NCBI RefSeq assembly: GCF_042767895.1
Contig: NC_091578.1
Span: 14,914,109-14,924,108, forward strand
Source: Penaeus vannamei
Lineage: Eukaryota; Arthropoda; Malacostraca; Decapoda; Penaeidae
DNA length: 10,000 nt
Direction: 5' to 3'
Position 1 is the first letter of the stretch, and each line of letters opens with the position of its first letter. The position numbers and the translations under genes are program-made. Shown here piece after piece: positions 1 through 8,190 of the stretch. The notes under the pieces are model-generated. The model worked only from the letters and a program-made list of their open reading frames with translations, searched no databases and was not told where the DNA came from.

Positions 1-1002
1 ATAGATTACATTAACTGCATTACTCAAACAATTCCTTGTCGATTTTTTGCTTTTAAATCTTTCCATGCACTTGATTCTACTTTCCCCACTAACTGCAATG
101 CGCATTCTTGGGGTCCATTTGCAATATTTCATTTCATATTGGCATCTATTCCGGTTATTTTCCTTACTATAAAACATTTTCCAAAAGCGCCAACCCCATT
201 GGCTTAGTTTCCCTTTTACTGTCGTTATAGAGTCCAAGGAGCGTGCATACATTCGGACATTGTGTTTATAATGTTCGAAAATATTTCCAGTGACCATCTG
301 GCAAAATCCCTTAACGCTTCCATCCCTTTATTCCCGCCCATTACCAATTACACCTTGGCGAGGCTCTTGCCCTGGAACGGTTACGTCTACAGAGCGAATC
401 CTTGTTCGGTAGTTAATAACGGCCGTAATAACCTCAGAACAACTGTATCGCTTCGGAACGAGTCAATAAATAAGTGCATTTGGGTGATATGAAAATTCAC
501 GGCGCTCGCGGTATTGCGTGGGGAAGACCAGCTTTTTTCCATAAAAGAATTTGTCCTTCTTATGTGATATTCCCGCTCACCCTGCAGCCTTGCACATGAA
601 GTCTATTCCCCCCTCTTCTGTTGCATTTCCCAGAGACTCGAAATTCAATTGGGATTCCTGTTTCCCCTCAGCGAACTGGTTAACTTTAAGTGATCCTCCA
701 TTGCATTCCACTTCCATATCTACGACTCTCTTTTATATATTCTTCTTCATTGTGTTCAAAACATCTCCCGGTTTTCTTTTCCTGTTTTGAAAAAGATTTC
801 TGTTTTGATGGTCTTATTGATTCTACGATTTTCCTTTCCTCTTCAATTCTTCACAATTTACAAGTATCTCTTTATATTCTAACATTTCTTTATGTGTCTA
901 ATCCTTCTGAATAGTCTTGTTTTTCACACGAAACCTAGATCTAGAAGGTTTTCTGCTGTTTCATTTTCTTTTCTTTTGCCTTTTTCTTTCCAACTTCAGT
1001 TT

Positions 1003-1037
1003 CTAATTATTATTTTCTTTATTCTTCTTTTCTGCAG
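1003..1037 (+). promoter_or_regulatory. Strong 3' splice site: branch point, polypyrimidine tract, CAG
   Basis: A branch-point-like CTAAT lies at 1003-1007, with the likely branch A at 1006. A T/C-rich tract follows from about 1011 to 1033, and TGCAG ends at 1037. The branch-to-AG distance is 31 nt, a usual spacing for animal introns. The bases immediately after the AG are GTAAGT (1038-1043), a near-ideal 5' splice site. The juxtaposed acceptor and donor is the form of a recursive splice (ratchet) site, in which the intron is removed in steps. It could instead be an ordinary acceptor for a small exon whose first bases happen to be GTAAGT. Recognition is by motif only. Confidence 0.45.
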
Positions 1038-1108
1038 GTAAGTCCGCCTCGTTTATTATAACAAAGGCATCATACAAAGAAGAAATTCATATGCATCAGG
1101 AAGACTGG
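1038..1108 (+). other. Candidate 71-nt internal exon
   Basis: The stretch is bounded by the strong acceptor ending at 1037 and a donor-like GTAAGC at 1109-1114 (context CTGG/GTAAGC). Of the three frames, the one that takes the first two bases as the end of a split codon is open for exactly 23 codons and closes in phase 0 at the donor. The peptide begins KSASFIITK and ends EEIHMHQEDW; I recognise no family. The other two frames stop within 24 bases. The purine-rich GAAGAAA and CAGGAAGA inside it are of the kind that can act as exonic splicing enhancers. It may be a real small exon, the exon-definition partner of a recursive splice site, or chance. It has no start codon near its beginning and could only be internal. 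Confidence 0.25.
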
Positions 1109-1323
1109 GTAAGCACAACCGAAAGTATATGAATAATCATACAACCCATTATTTGAAGTACAATAAATTTACAACATGAATTCGAAGAGACGGATATGTT
1201 TCCCGTCTTTCGTTTTAACTACTTTGCATATATCACACTCTTAGATTATTATAACTATTATTAGAATTATTCTATTATTATTATTATTATCTATTATTGT
1301 TATTATTATTGTTATTAGTATTA

Positions 1324-1456
<133 letters not shown>

Positions 1457-1473
1457 CAATTACTATTATTGCT

Positions 1474-1862
<389 letters not shown>

Positions 1863-2101
1863 CATTATCATCATCATCATCATTATTATCATCATTATAA
1901 TAATAATTATTATCACTATCATTAATAATATTATTACTATCTATTATTATCTATTATTGTTATTATTATTATCATTATAATTATTATTATGTTTAATTAC
2001 TTTTATTGTTATTATCATTATCATCATCATTATTACTATTATTATTGTTATTATTATTATTGTTATTATTATTATTATTATTGCTATTATTATTATTTTT
2101 T

Positions 2102-2117
2102 TATCATTATCATTATC

Positions 2118-2179
<62 letters not shown>

Positions 2180-2183
2180 CTCA

Positions 2184-2230
<47 letters not shown>
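2102..2230. repeat. (ATTATC)n, (ATT)n and (ATC)n subarrays
   Basis: Three pure subarrays lie end to end: a hexamer ATTATC run at about 2102-2145, an ATT run at about 2142-2179, and after a short TCTCATT interruption an uninterrupted (ATC)n run at about 2186-2230 (15 units). The last gives the poly-His and poly-Ser readings seen in translation. Segregation into pure blocks shows each variant unit expanded locally. Confidence 0.92.
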
Positions 2231-2300
2231 TATTATCATTATAATAATGATTATTATCACTATCATTCATAATATTGTTACTATAATTAATGATAACAAT

Positions 2301-2796
2301 AATGATAAATAATTATAATAACTGGAATAATAACAATGCTAAAGCTAATAATAAATACTATCATTATTCTAATTCTTCTTATTATTCTTGTGATAATGAT
2401 GATAGTAATGGTAATCATCATTTTAATAACAACAGCAATATTAATAATATGAATTGATGTTATATCATTATCATTATTATCATTATTACTAGCATTACCA
2501 CTATTACTATTATTGTTATCATCATTTCTATGGTTATCATTATCATCATTATAATAATTAAGATGATGACCATAATTATAATGGTAATAATGATGATAAT
2601 ATCAATAATTATGATACTAGTGATCATGGTATTAATGATAACGATAATGATTATATTAATTATAATTATTTTCATCATTGTCATCATTAATTTTAGTAGC
2701 ATTATTATGATTGTTGTCATTATCACCATTATTATTATTGTTATCATTTTACTACTATTGTTGATATTATCATTACTATTGTTATCATTACCATCA

Positions 2797-2828
<32 letters not shown>

Positions 2829-3729
2829 GTTATTATTATTGTTACAACTACTATTTACATAATTATTATTATCATTATTATTATTATTATTACTACTACT
2901 ATTTACATCATTATTATTATTACTATTGGCGTTATCATTATTGTTGTTATCATTATCATTATCAATATCATTATCATTATCAACATTAGAATAATCATTA
3001 TCATTACTGTTAAGATTGTTGCTATTATTATTTTCATTATCATGATGATCATTATAACCGTTATTATTATCATCATCATCATTATCGTTTTCATTCGTAT
3101 TGCTATTGTTATTATCATTATTATTATTATTATCATCATCATCTTTATTGTTATTGTTATCATCACCATTATCATTATCATCATCATCATTCTCATTAAT
3201 ATCATCATTATTATTTTTATCATTATTATAATTATTTATGTTATCTTTATTACTATTATTACTACTATTAGTAATAGTATCATTATTAGGATTAGCACGA
3301 ATATGAGCATTATCAACATTAATATTGTTATTGTTATAATTATCACCACTATTATTATCATTATTGTTATTGTTATTATCATTTATTTTTGTTATTTTAA
3401 TAATTATCATTATTATCATTACTATTATTATCATCATCATTATTATTATCATTCTCATCATTATCATCATTATTGGCATTATCATTATCATTTTTATTAC
3501 CATTACTATTATCATCATTATTATTATTATCATTATAATTATCATTATTATCATCATTATTATCATTATTGTTACTATCATTTTTATTATGATTATTATT
3601 AACAATTTTGATATTATTACTATTAATATTATAATCATATTTTTTTTCTATTACTAATAATATTATCAATATTTTCATTAATATCATCATTAGTATAGCG
3701 ATTACTATTCTCAGTTTGGGTTTGGCCAT
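2301..3729. repeat. Degenerate ATT/ATC field with polarity flips
   Basis: This is a long stretch of AT+pyrimidine triplets with mixed substitutions and few long pure runs, so it looks older than 1241-2300. Two segments (about 2285-2450, mixed, and 2560-2665) carry the complementary polarity, AAT/GAT. From about 2668 to 3705 the strand reads ATT/ATC again. A short non-repeat patch with TTTGGGTTTGG lies near 3713-3727. The 392-codon Asn/Asp/Ile-rich frame on the complement (2460-3638) is produced by the repeat: it has no start context, domain or complexity expected of a protein. Confidence 0.9.
2842..2908. repeat. 48-bp direct duplication with ACTACTATTTACAT marker
   Basis: The 14-base marker ACTACTATTTACAT occurs at 2847-2860 and again at 2895-2908, exactly 48 bases apart, separated by ATT/ATC units. 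The offset is a whole number of triplets. It is another small block duplication within the degenerate field. Confidence 0.75.
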
Positions 3730-4230
3730 GACATTAATGATAATGATAGTGATAACAGTAATGATAATGATAATAATGATAAATTGATAATAACAATAAT
3801 GGTAATAGAATAATGATACTAATGATGATACTACTAATAATAATATAAATAATAGCAATAATAATGATACTACTATTATTACTACTACTTCTACTACAAT
3901 TACTGCTACTAGTAATAATAATCATAATGATAATAATGATATTAATAATGCTAATGACACTGTAACAACAACATTAATAATAATAACAATAATAGTAATA
4001 ATAAAAGTAATAATAATAATAGTAATAACAATAATAGTAATAATAATAGTAATGATAATAATAGTAATAACAATAATAGTCATAATAATGATAATGATAA
4101 TAATAATGACATTAACAATGATGATGAAAATTGTGATAATAATCATAATATCAATAACAATAACAATAATAACGACAAGGATAATAATAATAATAATAAT
4201 CATAAGGATGATGATGATAATGATAACGAT
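3730..4230. repeat. AAT/GAT/AGT repeat block, opposite polarity
   Basis: The + strand switches to purine+AT triplets (AAT, GAT, with AGT and AAC variants), the complement of the field before it. A patch rich in ACT, with TTCTACT and ACTGCTACTAG, lies at about 3866-3910. The block ends at an inverted repeat (4214-4254) where polarity returns to ATT/ATC. The apparent Ile-rich proteins on the complement are repeat products. Confidence 0.9.
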
Positions 4231-4254
4231 TATTACTATTATTATCATTATCAT
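4214..4254. repeat. 13-bp inverted repeat at a polarity switch
   Basis: ATGATAATGATAA at 4214-4226 is the exact reverse complement of TTATCATTATCAT at 4242-4254, with a 15-nt loop. It lies where GAT/AAT triplets to the left become ATT/ATC triplets to the right, so the switch itself is a potential hairpin or cruciform. Confidence 0.8.
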
Positions 4255-4500
4255 TAATATCACAATTAATATCTTTGTTATGGTCATTATCATTACCATT
4301 ACTATTATAATCATCATTACTGTGTTCATTAGTATCATTATTTTTGCTATTATTATTAGCATCGTAATCATTTTATTATAATGATCATCATTATCTCGTT
4401 TTTATTTTCATTATCAACATAATTGATATCATGACTGTTTCTATCCTCATTTTTGTTATAATCATTTTAGTCATTTTCATGATCATTCTTCATCTGTAAT
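4231..4500. repeat. ATT/ATC degenerate repeat, fading into unique sequence
   Basis: AT+pyrimidine triplets resume with increasing substitutions, including TTT, GTT and CTG units, and they dissolve into ordinary sequence near 4500. The graded edge suggests an old array decaying by point mutation. Confidence 0.8.
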
Positions 4501-5277
4501 CACTTGACCTCAAATTTAGAAAGACAATAAACACATTAGAGTCTTTCCCTGACGAAAAAAAAATAATGTCTAATATCTACGAATTTCCTTGTCCTTCGTA
4601 ATCTGCGTCGATAGGACAAGTAATGTGGTCTCTTCAAACCTTTTGTTCCCTGGAATATATTCTGCGATATGTCTTGTATATGATACACATTATATCGCCA
4701 AAATCGTTATAGATATTCTTCTTCTTTCTCTCTCTGCCCATTATTTTCAGCAATATATACACGGCGTGCAATTAGAAAAAAGAAAAACGGGAATGAAAAC
4801 ATCTCAGGCAAATGGGTCACCAAAACAAGAGCGGTATTGACGAGCCTCAGCCCTGCCCCAAATCCAGGGCATTCAGCGGGCCCCGTTCATGCATAGAGAC
4901 CGCCTGGGCATTAGCGTCCCTCCGTAGAATAGATTTAGGGCCTGATACGTCCTTCTTTCTCTCAAGTGTGGATCTCCATCGAATTCTTTGATGTTTGTAA
5001 ACCTTCCTCCTTCGGGCAGCGGGTTCGAGGGCTCAGTGGATATGAATATTCAGGGAATGCATGAATAGATCTTCTCCCTCTCTGTTCACTCTCCTCTTGT
5101 TTTAACCACCGCCAGTTTGGACACTAAGTTTCAATAAACCCTGTCGATGCATTTTTTTAATGGCTTTTTCTATAATAGTTCAGTAGCAATGTAAGTGTAT
5201 GTCAGTTATTATGTTTGATAAATTATTTTGATACCAGTATCAATATTCTAGCTCTCCACTCCCACCTCTGTGTCTGG
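4501..5277. other. Ordinary-complexity island with weak splice and poly(A)-like signals
   Basis: The island is not repetitive and includes a GC-richer segment at about 4845-4945. An 83-codon frame at 4589-4840 has no recognised domain and runs through a likely 3' splice site, so I do not call it a gene. A 6-bp stem (GCCCTG 4850-4855 with CAGGGC 4865-4870, 9-nt loop) is visible but not distinctive. A donor-like GTAAGT occurs at 5191-5196. AATAAA at 5133-5138 is followed by U-rich sequence, the usual arrangement of a poly(A) signal, but these are short motifs in AT-rich DNA. Confidence 0.5.
4717..4840 (+). other. Possible 3' splice site and short terminal exon
   Basis: A pyrimidine-rich tract at about 4717-4740 leads to TTATTTTCAG, which ends at 4750. 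Reading from 4751 in phase 0 gives 29 codons (starting QYIHGVQLEK, ending SPKQERY) before TGA at 4838-4840. That phase would accept the exon candidate ending at 1108. AATAAA at 5133 could serve as its poly(A) signal. Each piece is a common motif and the peptide is not recognised, so this is a weak hypothesis. Confidence 0.15.
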
Positions 5278-5316
5278 CATTCTCTCTCTCCCTCTGTCTC
5301 TGTCTCTGTCTGCCTG

Positions 5317-5370
<54 letters not shown>

Positions 5371-5402
5371 CTTCTCCCTCTCTCTCCCTCCCCCCCCCTC
5401 CC

Positions 5403-5433
<31 letters not shown>

Positions 5434-5489
5434 CCCCCCCCCTCTCCCCCTCTCCCTTTCATTCTCTCCTTCTCTCTCTCTCCCTCCTT
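5278..5489. repeat. (TC)n microsatellite and poly-C polypyrimidine tract
   Basis: The + strand is pyrimidine only from 5317 to 5460 (144 bases) and again from 5462 to 5489. It contains (TC)n at about 5318-5366, (CT)n at about 5403-5429, and C-runs of 9 (5390-5398) and 10 (5433-5442). The left edge has TGTC and TGCC variants. Ser/Leu/Pro-rich translations on this strand and Arg/Glu-rich ones on the complement come from the repeat. Such homopurine/homopyrimidine tracts can form triplex (H-) DNA. Confidence 0.97.
5429..5456 (-). other. G-quadruplex motif (i-motif on the + strand)
   Basis: On the complement the order is GGG, AGA, five G, AGA, ten G, A, GGG. That meets the standard four-run G-quadruplex pattern with loops of 1-3 bases, and the 10-G run offers alternative registers. 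The + strand C-runs could form the matching i-motif. It sits inside the polypyrimidine tract and probably arose by repeat expansion. Confidence 0.7.
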
Positions 5490-5855
5490 ATTGGTAATCA
5501 CCACAAGGAGGGGAATGACGCCGCCCTTGCCCTCAATCCGCATAGAAATCCTTTGTAAGTCTGGGCGCGGAGAGGGCGTAGGCACCGACTTCGACTAAAT
5601 TGAAACGCAATCTCGCTCTCGCTTATCGAAAATTCGTTGCCTGCTGAATGCTTATCGTCTGCATAATAGCCTATGGAAATAAGGGTTTTAGACTGATCAG
5701 TGGGCATCATCCCCTGCTGATGAGTTCGTTTCAACAAGCCCAAGAAATTAGATCTCAAAGAAAAATTATGGAATATTCATTAATCATGACATGCTTTCGA
5801 TATACCAGTTGTTCAGGAAAAAGACAATATACCGAGATAACGCAAATAAAACGAC
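5490..5855. other. Island between the opposed TC and GA tracts
   Basis: There are 366 bases of ordinary sequence, GC-richer at 5515-5590. An 86-codon frame on the complement (5498-5758) and the start of a + frame at 5648 are not recognised, and the latter runs into the GA repeat. GTAAGT at 5555-5560 resembles a donor but has no credible acceptor upstream. No RNA gene or transposase signature is visible. Confidence 0.5.
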
Positions 5856-5904
<49 letters not shown>

Positions 5905-5910
5905 GAGAGA

Positions 5911-5970
<60 letters not shown>

Positions 5971-6131
5971 AAAGAAAGATAGAGAGTAAGCGAACGAGCG
6001 AGAGAGTGAGTGAGAGTGAGAGTAAGAGAGAGTGAGAGTGAGTGATAAAGAGAGAAAGAGAGAAAGAGAGACAGACAGACACAGAGAGAGAGAGACAGAC
6101 AGACAGAGAAAGAGAGGCAGACAGACAGACC
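5856..6131. repeat. (GA)n and (GACA)n polypurine tract
   Basis: Purine-only stretches run at 5856-5901 and 5903-5979, mostly pure GA. From 5981 to 6131 the array is degraded (GTGA, GTAA, GAAA) and includes GACAGACA clusters near 6069-6082, 6094-6107 and 6117-6130. It is in opposite orientation to the TC tract at 5278-5489, so on a single transcript the two could pair. Arg/Glu-rich (+) and Ser/Leu-rich (-) translations are repeat products. Confidence 0.97.
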
Positions 6132-6384
6132 GGAATCGAGAGAGGGCCCTGAATTCGTTTAACCCCAAGATTGAATGGAAAGTCGTTTGGGCGAACACAA
6201 TATGCTGTTAAGAGGAAGGAACGGCTGGGTCTATATTCACGGTCATTTCTGAGGCAAAATGGAACCTTGTTAGGACCGGAGTCTGTCTTGCTAAAGCGGG
6301 GAACGGGTCTTCTGGTTGCGGAGCTCGTTCTGGAACCAAAATACCTGCGGGAGGACAGACCCGTCGTTAGGAGACTCATTTGCA
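6132..6384. other. GC-balanced island with unrecognised short frames
   Basis: This short island is of more even composition than the rest of the window. A + frame opens at 6171 and stays open into the GTT repeat (to 6419), with about 70 non-repetitive codons (start MNGKSFGRTQ). The complement is also open in the 5813-6379 frame. Neither peptide matches a family I know. An 8-bp inverted repeat (ACGGGTCT 6303-6310, AGACCCGT 6357-6364) is present. It could hold a fragment of an old transposon or exon, but nothing visible proves coding. Confidence 0.4.
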
Positions 6385-6530
6385 GTCTTTGTTATTACTG
6401 TTATGGTTATGGTTGTTGATGTAATTGTTGTTGTTGTTATTGTTGTTGTCGTTATTATTGTCGTTATTGTTGTTGTTGTTATTGTTGTTGTTATTGTTGT
6501 TGTTGTTGTTGCTGATGATAATGGTGGTGT
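6385..6530. repeat. (GTT)n repeat with ATT/GTC interruptions
   Basis: GTT triplets dominate from about 6388, mixed with ATT, GTC and GAT. On this strand they read as Val or Leu runs, and on the complement as a poly-Thr run. A matching AAC run of opposite orientation lies at about 7102-7130. Confidence 0.93.
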
Positions 6531-6856
6531 CATTTGTATTTCCTTTTCATTTTAATGATGATAATGTTGATGATGGTGGTAATGATCATAATAATGATGA
6601 TAACAGTGGCAACAACAACAACAATAAGATTAAGAATGATGATAATGATAATAATATTGATGATAATGATAATAATAATAATAATAGTAACAATGATAAC
6701 AATAATAATAACAATTTCTATAATGATGGTAATGATAATGATAATGAATGTAATATTGGTAATGATAATAATATTGATATACTGATAATAATAATAATAG
6801 TAATAGTGATAACAATGATAATAACAATTACAATAATGACAGTGATGTTGATAATG

Positions 6857-6872
6857 ATAATATATATATTAT
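6857..6872. repeat. 16-bp perfect AT palindrome
   Basis: ATAATATATATATTAT at 6857-6872 equals its own reverse complement. It contains a short alternating TA core and sits at the left edge of the small polarity-inverted patch. It could extrude as a cruciform, though palindromes of this kind are not rare in AT-only DNA. Confidence 0.75.
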
Positions 6873-6891
6873 AATAATAATATCAATATTC

Positions 6892-6927
6892 TCATCATCA
6901 CTATTATTACAATAACAGTGATGATGA
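6892..6927. repeat. 11-bp inverted repeat at a polarity switch
   Basis: TCATCATCACT at 6892-6902 is the exact reverse complement of AGTGATGATGA at 6917-6927, with a 14-nt loop. ATC-type triplets form the left arm and GAT-type triplets the right arm, so the hairpin marks the polarity change itself. Confidence 0.8.
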
Positions 6928-7295
6928 TGGTAATAATAACAATATTGCGATTAATGGTAGTGCTAATATATAATTATAATAATGATAACGATAATGATAA
7001 TGATGATGATAGTAATATTCATGATGATAATTGTGATGATAATATCAACAAGAATTTTCTTTTCATAATGACGATGATGATAATAATAATAATGATAATA
7101 ATAACAACAACAACAACAACAACAACAATAACAATAATAATAATGATAATAATAATAATAATAATAATAATAGTGATAATGATGATGATAACAATAATAG
7201 TAATAATAATAGTAATGATTATCATTATGATTAGGATTACTGCAATAATAATGCAATGATAATAATAGTAATACTAATACCTGTGAAGAGAATAT

Positions 7296-7480
7296 CAACA
7301 AAAATCTTTTTTTTATAAGAAAAATAATTGAAGTAATAATAATGATGATAGTAATACGTAGTAATAGTAATTTTTATTATTATGATTATGATTACTACAA
7401 TAACAATATTTATTATCATTAAAATTCCTAATAATATCATTAATATCATCATCATCATCATTATTATTACCATGGAAGTT
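7296..7480. repeat. Short AAT block switching to ATT/ATC
   Basis: A small block of AAT/GAT triplets (about 7325-7370) gives way near 7372 to ATT/ATT/ATC triplets that end in a pure ATC run at about 7446-7460. A poly-T run lies at 7306-7313. No gene is visible. Confidence 0.8.
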
Positions 7481-7514
7481 ATGTATTTGGTAGCCTTGAT
7501 TAGTTAGTTTTTTT

Positions 7515-7700
7515 GTTGGTTATCAGGATAACACAAAAAGTTATGAACAAATGAAATTTTTGCTGGAGGTGTGTCTCGGCCCAACTAAGATCCTATTAGA
7601 TTTTGGTGGTGATTCGGATCACGATCCGGATCCAGGAGCTGTTTAAAGGATTCATTTGCATTGTGGAGTTGGGTTGGTTGAAACTTTTTGGCACATTGTT
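7515..7700 (+). mobile_element. Probable fragment of a dispersed conserved repeat element
   Basis: This island contains ordered motifs that I recall as part of a repeat family found across many animal genomes. They are GGATAACACAAAAAGTTATGAAC, split here as GGATAACAC (7537-7545 area begins slightly earlier) and AAAAAGTTATGAAC, then ATGAAATTTTTG at 7551, TTTTGGTGGTGAT, the palindrome GATCCGGATC at 7623-7632, and TTTAAAGGATTC after 7642. The family memory is mine and unverified. One frame is open from 7518 to a TAA at 7644-7646 and ends LLDFGGDSDHDPDPGAV, but I would not call it a gene. CGGATC/GATCCG at 7615-7628 is a tight inverted repeat. No terminal repeats or target duplication are evident, and the ends are estimates. 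Confidence 0.45.
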
Positions 7701-8040
7701 ATTGTTATTTTCAAATGTAATTCCCCAAGTCTGAATATTTTCATTGCATTAGTGACCCTGTTGCTCCCTGAGTGCTTTTAATTATTTTCGTTATCATTGT
7801 TATTTTCATTATCATTACCATCATTATCATTGTTACTGTCATTATCATTACCATCATTATCCTTGTTACTGTCATTATCATTACCATCATTATCCTTGTT
7901 ACTGTCATTATCATTATGACCATTATCTTTAAGACCTTTAATATCATTATCATTAATATCATTATTACTGTCATTACCATCATTATTATCATTATAATCA
8001 TTACAGCCATTATTTCTACTACTCTTGTTGCTATTACAGT
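7690..8040. repeat. ATT/ATC/GTT repeat flanking a 33-bp minisatellite
   Basis: The left edge has GTT/ATT units near 7696-7711, then ordinary sequence to about 7775. From there ATC/ATT/GTT triplets run to about 8035. The array is more ordered than the earlier degenerate fields because it contains a longer repeat unit, listed separately. The Ile/Val/Thr-rich (+) and Met/Ile-rich (-) frames are repeat products. Confidence 0.88.
7799..7930. repeat. 33-bp minisatellite, four copies
   Basis: Four consecutive 33-base units start at 7799, 7832, 7865 and 7898. Copies two and three are identical (beginning GTTACTGTCATTATC and ending ATTATCCTT). Copy one differs at its start and end, and copy four diverges in its second half (TATGACCATTATCTTT). 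The unit is eleven triplets, so it evolved by duplication of a block of the triplet repeat. The identical inner copies indicate recent homogenisation. Confidence 0.93.
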
Positions 8041-8190
8041 GATAAGCGTTCGCCCTCAGCTGCTACCCACGTAACAAAATAACTTTCCCTTAGGTCGAAA
8101 TGACTTAGGTAAATATAATCAACTTTATTCTTACGAGCTCGGTCTTGCTCGAAATGGGAAAAGTTAAGGTACGAATGGAAGACGTTAGAG
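8041..8190. other. Small ordinary-complexity island
   Basis: About 150 bases of mixed sequence separate the ATC repeat from the purine-rich tract. TCGAAATG occurs twice in direct orientation (8095-8102 and 8149-8156). AACTTTCCC (8081-8089) faces GGGAAAAGTT (8156-8165) as an imperfect inverted pair. No gene, RNA or known element is recognised. Confidence 0.5.

Larger units (their letters stand above)
1..1240. other. Ordinary-complexity AT-rich island, no gene recognised
   Basis: This stretch has no simple-repeat array. It contains three short frames (262-492, 551-790 and 690-914 on the + strand, 74-79 codons). Their translations match no family I recognise and have no clear domain, so I do not call them genes. 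From about 540 to 1037 the + strand is pyrimidine-leaning, as in sequence upstream of a 3' splice site, and it ends in the splice-site cluster listed separately. It could be intron or intergenic sequence. The short frame at 262-492 would be the first to test by protein search. Confidence 0.6.
6547..7295. repeat. GAT/AAT degenerate repeat with AAC patch
   Basis: Purine+AT triplets fill about 750 bases with frequent AGT, AAC and GGT variants. At about 7102-7130 there is a nearly pure AAC run. A short patch of opposite polarity (ATT/ATC) lies at about 6876-6915 and is bounded by inverted repeats. The Asn/Asp-rich and Ile/Met-rich frames on the + strand and the Tyr/His-rich frames on the complement are repeat products. 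Confidence 0.93.

Noticed and set aside
5019..5036. GGGTTCGAGG resembling a tRNA T-loop or pol III B box
   Set aside because: The flanking bases do not pair as a T stem, the CC of the B box is missing, and no A box or acceptor stem is found.
5551..5560. GTAAGT donor-like site after the TC tract
   Set aside because: The preceding pyrimidine tract is not followed by a credible AG acceptor at suitable distance that would define an exon, and the -1 and -2 bases (TT) are poor.
5717..5747. CTGATGA followed by GAAA, as in a hammerhead ribozyme core
   Set aside because: The bases after CTGATGA and before GAAA cannot form stem II, and no matching stems I or III are evident.
6327..6338. WFQN on the complement, as in helix 3 of a homeodomain (context LPQVFWFQNELRNQK)
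   Set aside because: Only four core residues match. The following residues lack the near-invariant Arg at homeodomain position 53, the upstream frame is a poly-Thr repeat product with no helix 1 or 2, and a stop follows after 12 residues.
5223..6379. Ser/Leu-, Arg/Glu- and Ser/Pro-rich proteins across the TC and GA tracts
   Set aside because: They are dinucleotide repeat translations present on both strands, with no recognisable domain in the non-repeat parts.
7799..7930. Regular repeats that might suggest a CRISPR-like array
   Set aside because: The units are contiguous with no unique spacers, are variants of ATT/ATC triplets, and lie in a eukaryote-like setting without cas genes.
8081..8165. 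AACTTTCCC facing GGGAAAAGTT with a duplicated TCGAAATG, a possible tiny MITE
   Set aside because: The arms are short and imperfect, and no target-site duplication or known terminal sequence is visible.
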